Shown here piece after piece: positions 17,093 to 30,218 of a stretch of 64,000 bases of DNA. Source of the stretch: Gymnopilus junonius (taxonomy: Eukaryota > Basidiomycota > Agaricomycetes > Agaricales > Galerinaceae); NCBI GenBank assembly GCA_015501075.1, contig JADNYJ010000061.1, positions 1 through 64,000 of the forward strand. Reading direction: 5' to 3'. Every line of letters starts with the position of its first letter. Positions within the stretch are counted from its first letter, which is position 1. The position numbers and the translations under genes are program-made. The notes beneath the pieces were generated by a model that saw only the letters and a program-made list of their open reading frames with translations, was not told where the DNA came from and made no database searches.

Positions 17093-20000
17093 TTAGTCGC
17101 TATCGGTATCTTCGGGCTTTGGGCCTCCCTCACTAAGCCAGCGAAGCTTCCTCAACCTCCTCCGCTCTTCCTGGGCTTTCATCTGGTTGCGAGTAAGTTT
17201 CTTCTTCTTCTTGACTACAGGAGGCCCTCCTGCATCCTCAGCGCCACTAGCTGCTGGCGTAGCCGAGGCAGAAGCAATGGGGGTCTGGAGGCGAGAACGA
17301 ATGGGTGTGTTTGTTCCGCTCCCTTTCGCCGATTTCACTTCCAAGACATCTTCAACTACAGCGGCCTTTCCTTGATGAGTAACGCGCCCATTGTCCACAT
17401 TCCATATTTCTGGGCCTAAGGAGAATGGTCAGAGGATATCAATCAAGAAAATGAATGAACACTCACATAGAGATGTCACAAATTCATGGTTGTGAGATAT
17501 AATGACCTGAACAAAATGGTCAGGGTATGCGAAATCTAGATAATTGAATAGAGTCTTACAACAGCGCCTGACCACTCTTTGATGGCAACAGCCAAACCGC
17601 CCAGTGCTTCTCGGTCAAGGAAATTACTAGGCTCATCGAGCACGCAAATCTACAGAAAACAATAGATCAATAGTGTTTTGCACGGAAAGTTTGATCATTT
17701 ACGTACTTGAGGGTTATTCCAAAGGCAAGCCGCAATGACAAGCTTGATCTTCTGTCCTGTGATTTGACATGCATCAAGCTAAGCTCCAAGTTAAGAATTT
17801 TAATGACTCGCCTCCAGAAAGACCTGAAATTTCGTTGTACTGGGCAATATTACCATCTAGACCAATGTCTTCTAGATGCTTCCTGACAAGATGTGCCGCT
17901 GTGTCACGGGAACCTGCTCCTTCACGAGAAGATTCGAGATCATCAAATTGCTGTACAATTTTTGAGAAGCCTTTGTTGATGAGTTCATCTCGGGAGACCC
18001 ATGTATTGTACCTATGGTCCAGTCCTCGCCATTTGACTTCGTACTGGAAGGACTTTTTAAGCTTTTGACGACCCATAACCATCTGAAGAGAAATTATCAA
18101 TGGGGATTTATCAAAAATAAATTAGAACGACAACCTCTAGTTTTCGCTTGCTTGCGTCTTTTCCAACCCAATCTTGATCCATGACCGCCTGTTCTTCAGG
18201 CGTTAAAACTCGAGTAACCTTTTCCAGAAGTTCACCTAATAAAAAGATCAGCACTATAGCTCAGGTCTCCCAATGCTCTCCACTGACGGTCGTGTCCATC
18301 CTGGAAACGCCACTGGATGTACTGAATAGGGGTTTTCTCCAAGTGACGTTCTATATCATGTAAATTAGATTAACGAACCTGGCGTCGTTAGGGAACTCGC
18401 CTATGTGATGGGTAGCGTGCTGGGAGACATATCCAACTCGTAGAGATGGGTGTTTGTAGACAGTTCCTTCCTGAGGAACAGTCTCTCCCTGTGGAATCAA
18501 TTAGTACCACCGATAACCCCACGCTGAGACATACAGTGAGCAGTTTAATCATTGTAGATTTTCCGGCACCGTTCGGTCCGACAACTCCTACACGGCTGAG
18601 AATTTCTTTCGCGTCAACTAATGAGAGGTAATACCACAGGAAGAAGAGACCCACCTTGATAATGACAAAGCACAACTAACATTATACAGACTAGGTTTCG
18701 TCCTCCCGGGATACGTAAATGTACAGTTTGTCAATTTCAGTATGGCTCGAGTGTTGCTCCGCACTCCCATAAGAGATCCAGGAGGCGGGAATGAGAATTT
18801 GACGGAAGTGGCTGCCAAGGTATAATACGATTTAGCTTCCGGGTGTTCCTCCACGAAGTGGGATAAGTTTCCAGGGTAATATACAAGCTTCAAAGGCATC
18901 AGAGAAGTGCCTGCATGATGAACGTGACAAGACTCACTTTCTTCGATTCGTAATGTATGATATCGGTCGTAACGTTATCCAAAAACCTGTTTTCATGTCA
19001 ACATCATCGCGGAGCCCACATCCAAACATCGTACTTACCCAGAGTCGTGACTGACAATCAGACAAGTTACATTCTTCTGTGCCTTCAAATACTCTTCTAG
19101 CCACGTTACAGAAGCTCGATCCAACTGTGTGGCGTATTTGAGGGGGAAATAACACCAAGTAACAACGGATAATGACTCACGTGATTAGTAGGCTGAATTT
19201 TTGGGAGGTTCAGTTAAAAAGACAGAAAATATGAAAGGATCGACATTACTTCGTCTAGTAAGAGAAGGTCGGCATTATATAACATAGCACGCGCAAGTTC
19301 AAGTTTCATTTTCCATCCTCCGGAGAGTCCCCCGACTATGTCAGCTTGACGAGCATCATCGAAGCCGACTTCAGCCAGCTGGTCTCTAATCTTCGATCGG
19401 GCAACGTTTACCAAGGCCTTGTCTAAAAGAAGATAATTCACGAATAGTAAATACAATTTCGATTCGATATTCGTCAAACATAGCTTACCAGCAGCAATGA
19501 AGTCTAAGACAGACAGCGAGCCATCTTCACCCTGGAGAGAGTGTTCTACCATGACACATCTCAATTGATCCTGGGGAGGGAAATTCTCCACTTTTCCGTC
19601 ACGCAGTTGGCGCATCAAAGTTGACTTTCCTGAACCATTGGTCCCCAGAATTCCATAGCGTCGACCGCGGATGAGGCGGAGCTTGGTATGAGAAAGAAGC
19701 AGCAGAGCACCGTATGCCAAGGAGAAGAGCGTGTCACATAAAATCTCGCCTTCTTCCGAATCTCCATTTTGTACAACCGCATATTTCGCCTGTAAAGGAC
19801 ATTACTAAGCAGGAGGGAATGAAAAAGACGACACTCACTTTGTCTATAGCCAAATAATGAGAAAGCAAGGCCTCAGCAAAGGCAGAACTACGGGCGTCGT
19901 CAAGCCAGATGGTCATATATATACCAACGCAGCGTTGCCAGGCTTTGGGGTCGCGAAAATTGCGTGCATAGACAAGGTCGGCTACGAGATCCGCTTGGAA

Positions 20001-21368
20001 CGCCAATGAAGTCTCCAGGCCCGCGTATTTTGTATTTTTGGGCCCGTTGGGAGAGGAGGCTGGCCCTACAGACAATTCTTCGGGTAACAGCGTTTTGAGA
20101 GTTGTAATGGCCTCCAATGCTTCCTGAGTGATATCGCGATGGGCTGGCGGAGGTCCGCTGGATGAAGCACCAGACTTCAACAGTGTTTTAAGTGCAGTCT
20201 CGCCGAATGCGCGGACCTGCAAGAATTAGTTGACATGGTGTATATACATAAGAGACGAAGAAGAAAAACACCTCTGGGAAAGCAGCGCCTGTTGCTATCT
20301 TTTGCACACCATCAACCAGAGGGCTGAGATAAGTAGCAGCGACATTGGGGTTTCGGACAAGTTTGACGAGGTTGTCAATGACAACAACTGTGCGGCGTTG
20401 GACTTCCATACTTCTATCATTCAAGGCGCGAAGCAGTAAAGGCACCAAGACTGCCAATGCGGGCGCTGTCACTTCAGCAACGAAGGTGGTGCTCGATAAA
20501 GCCTTGATGCATGCTGGAACTGAATCGGGATTGGACATGCACTTTACCAGGACAGGGATGTGGGGTATAAGATCAGGGTTTGCGAGAGTTGCACAGAGCG
20601 ACGTGGCACATTTCACGGCAGCAGAAGAAACCTATGGGAAGAAGCAAATTGAAAAATATTGTCGGAGGGCTCAAAAAATAATTTCTAACCTCTTGTTTGG
20701 TGTCGTGCATTGCTGCCTCGACCTTGGGCAGGGTCCTTCCCAGTTCTGCAGCAACTTCGTCCCGAGCCGAAGTAACGAATGGTTTGAAGGACTCCAGGAC
20801 GCCAACTTTAGTGCGCCATTTACCATTCTCTAAGATAGATTCTAATTGTCGGAAAACGATGCGGGTCGATTCAGGAGGGAAAAGTTTGAGAATTGCCTTG
20901 GTCGCGGCAGAAGCAGCAGTGCGGACGACTTCGCCCTTATCCATATAAAGATCGAATAAAACGGGAAGTGAGGGCATGATGAGGGGTGCATATGGGGCAC
21001 CTAAGATCGAAACAAACGACTGAAAAGCAATGGCAGCAGATTCACGTTCGTATCCAGATTTTTTGTTGGTTGCAAAATCATGAAGAGTTTTCAGCACTTG
21101 AAAATCTCTGCTGGATCATAAGCTACGATTAAGGATCTCGTTTTACGATAAGCAACTCACTCTAATGACTGAGGTCCTTGCTTAGATACCTCTCGAGCAA
21201 GTCTATCGGCAGCGGCCTTTGCATCTAGATGAGAGAGGTGTTAATCAAAACAGCGATGGAAAAGCATCAATGAAGAAGCGGACCTGGCGCTGTGGGTGCG
21301 TTGCGGAGGGCCTCGAATAGAGGAGAGAAAGGGGAGGAGGATGTATCGGGCATGGCAATTGGCGACAT
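17093..21368 (-). CDS. TEF3: eEF3/New1-type ABC-F translation factor
   Basis: Cytosolic ribosome-binding ATPase of about 1,050 residues. In eEF3 it helps release deacylated tRNA from the E site. The N-terminal half is HEAT repeats (for example LPVLFDLYMDKGEVVRTAAS), then a four-helix bundle. ABC1 has Walker A GTNGSGKST and signature LSGGWKMKLELARAML. ABC2 has Walker A GPNGAGKST and signature LSGG; its chromodomain-like insertion (EVKWRGLDHRYNTWVSRDEL) is typical of eEF3 and New1. The C-terminus is a Lys-rich tail, VKKKKKLTRNQMKAQEERRR. About fifteen short introns are spread through the gene. The first ATG gives MSPIAMPDTSS; the second, at 21353, starts MPDTSSS and could be the real start. Telling eEF3 from New1 needs a phylogeny; there is no prion-like Asn-rich N-terminus. 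Confidence 0.9.
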
Positions 21369-21807
21369 GAAATGGATGGATGTACAATGCGTTCCAGATT
21401 AGAGTGCAAGGATGATGAATCTTTTGCTTTTGGTGCAGATTAGGTCGGGCGATAGTCTAAATTCTAGGAATTACGGGAGTGTGAAAGCAAGTAGAGTCGC
21501 CTTTGAGGTATGGGACAGAAAGAAAGGACAAAAGCGCTGCAGTGAATGCAGGCCGGTCTATGTAGGCGTCCGCTAAGGAATAAGCCAGTGCAATAAAACT
21601 TTCAATCGCACGCACGTGGCTCATCTGTTAATCTTTGATCGCCGTTCGGAACGGAAGTGGCTGTGTACTGATCGAATTTAGGGGCTCCCCTATCCTCTTT
21701 CTCCTCCGTTCTGTTTACGCTCCTTCAATGCCCTGCCTGTGTTTAAAGGAGGTTTATACGTTTACCTTAGTTTTATGTCTGCATCACCTTAAACCCGACA
21801 TACGACC
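21369..21807. promoter_or_regulatory. divergent promoter interval
   Basis: About 440 bp between the eEF3 start (minus) and the small membrane-protein start (plus). The right half has pyrimidine-rich stretches (about 21690-21715). No further gene seen. Confidence 0.4.
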
Positions 21808-22443
21808 ATGGGGCTTACCTTCAACCTAGCTGTTGCTATAGGCCTAATTGCTGGTTTCGTTTTTGGTGGCCTACTGGCAGTTGCGTGGTACCTCTTCAAA
21901 CGTAGATCAAGGCAAGTTCCCTCGGAAGATAATCTGACCGCTATGAAATCCCAATTCCCACGGAAGCGTCGGAGATTAAGATTTACGGATGAGGTGGATT
22001 CGCCCAAAACGCAGAGACAGCGACAGACTCTAGTCAGTCACTCGTATGCAACTCCTCCGAGAAACCAGCTTTTAATGCAACAAAACCGAGGTCAATCTTT
22101 TCGTTCTATCGACACTGTGTCAATATATTCCACGGATTCAGCCCCACTAGACCTGCACGACGAACACCTACAGACTGGCTCTGGCTCAGAAGAGAGACCG
22201 GCTCCTGAAACATATCACAAAACTAAGCGGAAACAATGGCATGGATATCCAACACTTGACCCATTTTATTCGGATAAAATCCCTCGCACTCTCGTCTCCC
22301 CTCGCCGTCATAAGCAAACAGGTAGCCTCCTTCCATTATACAATGATCCCACATCGGGTAACTCGCCCACTGTCAAACACGTTGTTCCACTGCTGTATGG
22401 GCGTGGATTTTCCTGTCGAAATACTCGAGCCACGCCTTCGTAA
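21808..22443 (+). CDS. small single-pass membrane protein, unknown
   Basis: An unspliced frame of 211 residues that I do not recognise. It opens at an ATG in fair context (ACCATGG) with a hydrophobic segment at about residues 5-29 (FNLAVAIGLIAGFVFGGLLA then VAWYLF), followed at once by KRRSR. This suggests one membrane span with a cytosolic C-terminus by the positive-inside rule. A basic patch PRKRRRLRF follows. The rest is Ser/Thr/Pro/His-rich and probably disordered, as in many fungal plasma-membrane or vacuolar adaptor proteins. A possible intron donor follows KQTG near 22321, so the C-terminus is uncertain. The gene is convergent with the acyltransferase, 134 bp away. Confidence 0.55.
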   Translation: MGLTFNLAVAIGLIAGFVFGGLLAVAWYLFKRRSRQVPSEDNLTAMKSQFPRKRRRLRFTDEVDSPKTQRQRQTLVSHSYATPPRNQLLMQQNRGQSFRSIDTVSIYSTDSAPLDLHDEHLQTGSGSEERPAPETYHKTKRKQWHGYPTLDPFYSDKIPRTLVSPRRHKQTGSLLPLYNDPTSGNSPTVKHVVPLLYGRGFSCRNTRATPS

Positions 22444-22577
22444 TGCAACCTTAGAATACCTATATTTTCCACATTTAGCTCCTTAATCATTCCTTGTGTT
22501 TTAATATTGCATCATCACCTCTTTAGTTCGTCGTACTTACAAGCTATGTATGGGTCACGCAAGCATTCTCCAATAGA

Positions 22578-24642
22578 TCATTCCACTTCAGGGTAATCAA
22601 CTTTGTCGTAAAGACGAAGTGTCTCATTCCAGTCTCGTTTCCTTCTCCTTTTTATCGAGAAATATCTTGCTTTACTCTCCCAGCCACCTCGTATCCTGCC
22701 CTTCTCCTTACCACCCGCACGAGAAAAGAACCCTTCTGGATCGTCTGGTAGACCGAGTTTTGAAATTGCGAGATTTGCAACACGTCCATGCAAATCCTTC
22801 CTAATTTCGTGCATTTTTTTCAGAGTCGGTTTTCCCACTAGGAGTAAACGAAAGAGAGCGACAAAGGCACGAAATGCGGCCACAGCATCCTCGAACCAGC
22901 GCAATGTCATCCACATGAAGGCAGGGACGAGGAAAAAAGTCACTGGGGCGACGGCCCAAGTTAGAGTTACTGCACCTAGCCACACGCAGATGCCTGACAT
23001 CAGGCCGTATATCAGTTTGTACTGCGCAATTTCATCCCAAGTATCAAAGATAGGGCCTGTCTTCTTGAAGTTGTACACTGCATAGAGTGTTGTGGCAAAG
23101 ACAGGAAGCCATAGTAGTAATCCAGGGAGAGACATGGTAAAGAGACATGATGCCCAGGCGAACCTGATTAAGAGGCGCGAGATGATTATATGCCGGGAGA
23201 GAGGTCGTCTTATACGATCATCCTTGATCGACCATTTAGCAAGCTGATCTTGATATGCCTGATAATGATAATACATGTAATCACCGTAAGAAAAAAAGCA
23301 ATAAAAGTGAACCTTCAAATCGTCCTTTAATTTCTCGAGTTCCTCTATTTCAGGGTGATTTGTTTCCGGCAGGTAGTCCTGGGGAGTTTTGAAAACCTCG
23401 AGAAATGTACGGGCTAGCCGCACATAATCCCCTAGGGTCATCATTGTTCCAAGAGGAGCGTACATACGGGCAGCAAGTTTAGCAGATCGAATTAGGTCCC
23501 AAGACGGTGAGTCGAACGTGCCGCTACTGATCTTGTCGTGCAGCCGGGCGGTCACATAACGTATCTGGGGAAAATCGACAGGTGCCAAAAGTTCGGGGTT
23601 GTTCTGATGAATCCGGTTAACAATCCAAAATTTGTGAATAAACATGTTTTACCTTAGGAGAAAATGTTAGTGGAGGTTGGAAAGTTACTAAAACATCAGA
23701 ACGAAAATGCTGACGATGCCTTCATAAAATACTTTGTCAGTTGCGAGCTTCAATTGGTCCAAGAGCTGCCTTACATGTAGGTAATCGAACAGGGCAGAAC
23801 GGATATCTCGAAGTCTGGATTATCGCGGTTCCTTGATAACACGTCCGAAACAAGTCGAGCAACTGCAATATATCGTTTGTCAGGTTATTTTGGGCGATTC
23901 GTATAATTGCTGACCTCCTGTTTTCAGTGGAGCTATGGTAGGGTGGAAACGGCTCAGCCCTTCTGGAAACAGACAGGCAGCATCGCCATTTTCTAACGCC
24001 TATGGTAGCCATGTAAGTTGTCTAGAATGTCGATGATACTCAGAACAATGATAAAGACAAACCATCATCAAGCTCTCCATGACATTAGTATTGTCGACAT
24101 CTCCCTCAGGGTGGTCTTTTCTCCTCTTGATAGGTAATGTTCCAGCAGATTCTATCAGCCAGCTGGTGAATGTTCGGTGTCCAAATTGAGTTGCCTTCGC
24201 AGTCAGGCGAAGCATATTCCGTTTCTTAAATACGTAAGGTGAGCAAACGAGCCTTGATATATATTCGTTAAGGGACAGACATGTGTCGGGATAGAGGTCA
24301 CAAGAAGGCTGAAATTTAAATTAGGCTATATTACACAATAATGAGAGGGTATATAACTCACAGTGCATCAGTCAGCGAATTACTATGGTTTGCGCAGACG
24401 ATACTATGCCAATGGAATCAAGGAAATGATGTAGGTTCGCAGGAATAAAAAACATACCAAGGCCTCCCGGTCTCTGGTATGACATCCACGTTCTCGACGA
24501 CAATGGTTCCATAGAATATCTTGAGCACGAATCTGAAGAGTAACCTATGGGACGACTCTGGTCAGTAAGTCCCAAAACGCCACTCAGAAAGAAAGTACCG
24601 AATCAGAATATAAGACCAGGGAGTTGGTGTCCCTTGAGGCAT
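22578..24642 (-). CDS. PlsC-type glycerolipid acyltransferase
   Basis: ER-membrane acyltransferase of the glycerol-3-phosphate/DHAP acyltransferase type, acting early in phospholipid and triacylglycerol synthesis. The start at 24642 gives MPQGTPTPWSYILIR, then LLFRFVLKIFYGTIVVENVD. The acyltransferase motif with the catalytic His and Asp is ANHSNSLTDA, formed across an intron. FPEGLSRFHPTIAPLKTG matches the FPEGxS substrate motif. The C-terminal half has several hydrophobic helices (about 23220-22900 in the DNA), including SLPGLLLWLPVFATTLYAVY, then a basic tail. The last long exon begins at NNPELLAPVDF. The H-x5-D spacing recalls yeast Sct1/Gpt2, but the FPEG context differs, so the exact substrate is unsure. 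It is divergent from RRP12 with about 240 bp between starts. Confidence 0.85.
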
Positions 24643-24882
24643 GTCTTTATTACACCGTTGAGGCAAAGCCTCAGGGGCTGGTGGCGGTTAGAAGTGGGAA
24701 CGTCGTCAACGTTCATCTCAATGTACGGGTGGCCGGAAGCTGCTGCCGGCTCAATGACGCCTGCCAAGTGCCATTTCTGGAAGTGCACACGGCGATCGAG
24801 ATGACTAAGCAAAATTTTGGATGCAGGCCTCATTTCACGATAGAAGTGATCACTAAGAGTAGGTGTATCATTCTCTGAAAAC

Positions 24883-27800
24883 ATGGAAGAAGCCCTAACA
24901 AAAATCCGACCGCATACCTCCTCTTCCTTGCCTCATCAAAAATCGCCCGCTAACCTCCTCACCGCGCTAGAATCCACTTTCAAGGAACAAAACACAGAAC
25001 CGACATCTACTGCTTATTTTGCTGCACTCTTGACCACCCTAGACGGAACGATCCAGAAAAAGGACACTTCCCTCGAAGATGGTGCTATTCTTCCAGCAGA
25101 ACTCTACCTCCTTGCTCTCGTTGGACCTTTTGTCCCAGCACCGGTTATCCGTTCAAACCTCAATACCATACTATCTTTAACCGCACCATTATTTCCCGCC
25201 TTAAATCAGCATGCTCCAGCCCTGCGGTCCCAGTTGACGCTATATCATACGATATTTCACTCTCTAGATCGATCCCAGCTGGATGTGCAAGGTGTTCGGC
25301 AGACCTTTGCCTCGATCTTACAGATGATAGTGGATCCCCGGCCCAAAGTGCGCAGGAAGGCGGCCGATGTAGTGAAAGATGTTCTGGAAAACCCGCCGCC
25401 ACCACTACGTTTGCACCCATATGCTAGTCATGTTGGTGGATGGGTTGTGAATATTCTTTCTGAAGTAAATTCTGGACCTTTTGCAAAGGGAAAGACTGCC
25501 AAGCACGCTGCAGCTCCCGGAGCTGAACTCGCGATCCAAGTCCTAGCTTTCTTGAAGCCTATTATTTTACACCTGCCATCTGAAGTACGTCTTTGTGGCC
25601 TTATTCACATTCATAATTTTATTGCTTATTTTACCTGTAGACCCTTCCTCCCATAACCAACCTTCTTCTTACCCTGCCGCGGCTGGGAAATACTTATCTT
25701 TCCCAGTCTGCCTACAGTACCCTGTCAGAAATCTTTGAGATGTCCTCGGAAGATTCCTCCAGCAACAATGGAAACCAACTTTCTGAGGTTCTAAAGGTCG
25801 TCTTGTCCTCTCCGCCTTCGAAATCTGACGCATCACTGTCTGCAAGCTGGGTGCAGGTTTTGGGTGCAGCACTGGTTGCTCATAAGTCGTTACAGCCTGC
25901 CGAGACTTCCAAGGAGTTGGGGAAAGTTTGGAAAAGTGTTTGGAACTTTTTAGATTCTATGGATGCTTTCACCCGCAAGGCAACGGCTGAGTCTCTTTCT
26001 GCCATTTCCAGCTGTTTCTCCCGGGATTTGGTTTCTGCCGCACTTGCAGACAAGGATGACTCATCTGTTGTCCGAAAAACCATAAACCAAGTCTCCAAGG
26101 CTCTTGATTCCTTGCCATATGCTCGCTCGATACCTGAGTTACTTGAAATCATAAGTGCTTTCGTCACAAATCTTCACCACCGGTCATCGGAATCTTCGCC
26201 GACTGCAGCAGAATATCTGCTGATGCCCCTCATCATCAGGGTTGCCGATTTGAGAATAGCAAAGGGGTTTGAATATAAAGAAGCAGCCGACTCAACGCTT
26301 TCGGTTGCTATGCGTGTATTCGGACCCGAAGCCTTATTGAAAGCTTTGCCCTTGAACTTGGAACCTAGTGAACGGTATGTTTCGCTCCAAATACTTTGTC
26401 TACGCTTTGTAATAACCTCGTTCTTCTCAAGTGCGCCTGGAGTAGAGCCACGCGCTTTTTTGCTTCCACTATTGGCTCAGCCTCACCCGTCGTCTCTTTC
26501 ACATTTTGTTTCATACTTTGTACCCCTCAGTGAAAGGATGTTTGACTTGCAGCAAAAGGCGGAAATGGACGGACGGCAGTCCGAGGCCAAGGTATGGAGT
26601 GTGCTAGTCGGGCAAGTCTGGGCAGGACTTTCAGGTTATTGCATTGGTACAGCAAATCTCAAAGAGGTATTTTTGACTTTGCTACCTTTCCTTTGCAACA
26701 GTGACAGGAATTTGTGTTAGTCCTTAGGCACTGGATTCTCTCAATTACTCTCTCAACTTCTGTATGGTCAACCTGAGCTTCGACTGCCAATATTGAAAGC
26801 CTTGAAAATGATGGTCGATTCCAACCTTCTACTCGTTGAAACACCTGAAGAAGAACTTGCTTCTTTATCGACACCGCTGTCTCGCCAAGAAGCCCAAGAG
26901 AATATCGCCTTCCTACGCACGCAAGTGGAAAGTTGGCTGGCCGTGCTATTCAATGTATACGGCAGCGTAGGACGTGATTCGCGAAGCTTGATTGGAGAGG
27001 TCATCAACTCATGGGCTTCTATAGCGGGCACTCAGGTGAGTCGGACGAGAGTATCGAACGTAAGGCCTCTCAGCATTATCAACAGGAGATACACGGCGCA
27101 TGCTTTAAAGTTGTTCAGCTGCTTAAAACGAACTTGCCGACTGCGCAGAAAGCACCTGTTGGTAAAAATACAAATGGAGACATGGGCAACATGACCACTA
27201 CTTCGCAAGATATTCTTATTCTTCTCCTTCCACAGCTCTCGAAAACAGACTTGCAATCCCTGTTTGAATTTACTCTATCACCTGATGTTCTCAACTGCAA
27301 GGACAACGGTGTCCAAAAAAGAGCATACAAGATCTTGGCCAAAGTCGTAGAGACTGGCAAACTGGCCATTGACCCCGAACCTATTTTGAGCAAATTGGAT
27401 GAACTGACAGAAGGCCTAACTCCTGCTACCAAGAAGGTAAATTAGTGGTTCGAAAATACGGCAACATTTACCAATCGTTTGTCTTACAGGATCGATTCAA
27501 TTTGCTTGCATCCCTGGTTGACCTCTTGCCGTCTACCTCCTTGCATGTCATTCCCTCACTCATACCAGAGGTAGTCCTAGGGACGAAAGAGCCATCTGAA
27601 AAGGCCAGAATGGCTGCCTTCGATGCTATTATATCTATGGGAAGAAAAATGAGTGCCGGAGGAGTTGTCAGAAGAAGCCTAGTTGACGGCATGGACGAGG
27701 ACGGCGGTTCTGGAGACGGTATGTGCAAGCGCCTCTGTTTTCCTGCAATATGCTGATCATTTCATTAGCCACAGCAAGCATTGAGGAGTTCATGACTATG

Positions 27801-29158
27801 GTCGCTGGTGGCCTGGCGGGAGCCAGTCCACATATGATCAGTGCCACGGTCACAGCGATATCCCGTTTGATTTTCGAGTTCAAGGGTGAGTCATTATTCG
27901 TGCCTCTTTCCTGATATGATCTCACATCCGAATAGATTTGATTTCGCAAAATATGCACAACGAGATCTTAACGACCCTGCTTGTTTTCTTGTCCTCCGCT
28001 AACCGAGAAATCGTGAAATCGGTCTTGGGTTTCGTTAAACTTGCTATTCACACATTGCCCGTTGACATCGTCCGCCCTCATCTCAAAGAACTTGTCCCTG
28101 CCTTATTGAAGTGGTCACATGATCACAAAAATCACTTCAAGGTCAAAGTGCGTCATATTTTTGAACGAATGCTCCGCAGATTTATTTGGGAAGAGGTTTA
28201 CTCTTGCGCCGGTGAGGAAGAAGCGGCCAAGGTGCTTGTGAACATTAAAAAACGTAAAGAAAGAGCGAAACGTAAAAAGGCAAGCAGGGCAGAAGCGGAT
28301 GATGAAGACGAGGAGGTTCGTGAAATATTTGACTTTCATAAGGGCTCACATCTCATATCACTGTTCACAGCCAAGTCCAGTAAAGGCTGCTGCTGGAGAT
28401 GCCTTCGAGGACGTTCTCTATGGCAGTGAAAGTGAGCTGGATGATAGTGAAGATGAAGCTGCAGAAGCTTCACCCGCTCGATCTAAACAGAAGATGCGCA
28501 CTCAAGGCGTACGGTTGCGACTAGATGATGATGAACCGATGGATCTTCTGGAAGGCGCTGCGACCCGTGTCGCAAGTACGTTTATCCCACGATTCTTTGT
28601 ATAATCCTGTTGCTGATGGCCATTACAGACGCCAAATCAAATCGTCGCCGGCAGCCAGGCCAAGATGCTTCCCATTTCAAAATGGACGAAGATAGCGGTA
28701 AAATGATCATTGATGAAAGATCTGACTCAGATGAAGCAGTCGCAGAAAGTCCTTCCGATGTTGCTGGAACAGCATACCGTGAAGCCATCACGTCAGTTGA
28801 TGGCTTCACTCGTGGCCCTAATGGCAAGATTAAATTCAACAAGGACACGAAGAAGCGGAGAAGAGAAGAAGACGCAACGGAAGACGTCGAAATGGCAGAT
28901 GCCAATGACCTGGCAACCAGTGGCAAACCTAAAAAGTCCAAGAAAAGGTCAGAACTCAAGCTTGGTCACGAATTCAAAGCCAAAGTATGTTTTTATACCC
29001 TAATCATGTCATACACCTACACAACCTGATGTTACTTGTAGAAAGCTGGTGGCGATATAAAAAAGAACGGGGTGGATCCATATGCATATCTGTCACTTTC
29101 ACAGGCAGCTAAAAGTGGTCATCGTGGCCAGAAAATTGGTATTACAGGCAAACGATAA
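24883..29158 (+). CDS. RRP12: ribosomal RNA processing protein RRP12
   Basis: HEAT-repeat nucleolar protein of about 1,250 residues needed for maturation and nuclear export of pre-ribosomal subunits. It starts MEEALTKIRPHTSSSLPHQK. Helical repeats fill the N-terminal and middle parts, including the NUC173-type region around LPYARSIPELLEIISAFVTN. The C-terminal third becomes acidic and Lys-rich: KKRKERAKRKKASRAEADD, then DDEPMDLLEG. It ends on the conserved basic tail KKAGGDIKKNGVDPYAYLSL. About ten short introns interrupt it. Its stop is 66 bp from the stop of the convergent proteasome-chaperone gene, so the two transcripts probably overlap at their 3' ends. Confidence 0.9.
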
Positions 29159-29224
29159 TATTCTACGTCTTGCTTTGTATCATTACGTCCTCTCCTTTCG
29201 TCGATCATTCTTTCATGAAATGTA

Positions 29225-30218
29225 TTATCCGTAAAGGGTTTGATCATGAGGAGTTCCGAATAATCCAGCTTTCCAACTACCTGGTTGTCTCCATTGGGGA
29301 ACGTCTTTGTCCACAACCTTCGCAATGACAGATGCAAAGAGCCCCGCATCTGCACGATTATCTCCTTCAAGGACAAATTGTAGGAGGCATACAGTAGGGA
29401 TGTTCCATTCTGCTGGTATTGAAGACAGAATTCGTCTAGTCAACCCACCCCCTGGGATAAAAGGAATTGGGAGACCATCTTTGGATTGGACTGGCTGTTG
29501 GACAGGAGATGTATAAGTTGGGATCGGCAAGGATGATAACTTCTGTAAGGGTGTGCCAGCAAGATTTGGGCCATGTTCTGGGCGTATTTGATAGGTCGGT
29601 GTCCTACATAATTGTCAATCGAGGATGAAATGTCCCAGAGAGAATGGCTGACATCATTTGAGCATCCGTCCGGTTGGAAAGATCCACGCCAGATAGGAAC
29701 AAAACAGCACTAAATCTCGTTGCCTTGATGAACTCAAGAAGTGCTTCAACAAATTCTGTCTTCAACGACTAGTGTGGGCAAGCAAATTGTCAATAGGCAA
29801 TGCTAAACGGAGTTCAAGGAGCGACTGACCTTCAGGACTGGAGATCTTTGCTGTACGACAACAAAATCGACGTCAGGGTGGCCATAAACTTTCTTGATTA
29901 ATTATTGTCCATGAAGTGCGGGAGTCAAGTTAAGAAGCCTCACGTTCGAGGGGAGTGGTTATGCCCTTTTTACCATCCTCTCTTGCCCCGACAACAGGAA
30001 CACAATATTTCGGGTTAAGAATAGCAACTCTTTCCAAAGAAAAGGAAGATACAATGAGGTCCACTGCCAATTGCCCTATGTTCGCCGTTGAAACAATAGG
30101 CTGCGACATTAGACGAGGACGCTAGTGAGCATAGATTTATTGCGAAATAAAATTAACTGACAATGATGATTACTTTTCCATTTAATTGAAGAGAAATCGG
30201 GGACCGAATGAGTGCCAT
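29225..30218 (-). CDS. proteasome assembly chaperone 2-like protein
   Basis: Resembles PAC2/PSMG2 (yeast Add66), which pairs with PAC1 to guide 20S proteasome alpha-ring assembly. The start MALIRSPISLQLNGKVII fits the family's PAC2-domain opening, followed after an intron by a strand ending in NIGQLAVDL. Later come VERVAILNPKYCVPVVGA-like and RFSAVLFLSGVDLSNRTDAQ segments. The last long exon has GLPIPFIPGGGLTRRILSSI and ends GLFGTPHDQTLYG. Length is roughly 265-275 residues over six or so exons. The gene overlaps nothing coding, but its stop nearly touches the RRP12 stop. Assignment rests on the PGGGLTRRI and LFLSG motifs. Confidence 0.8.
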
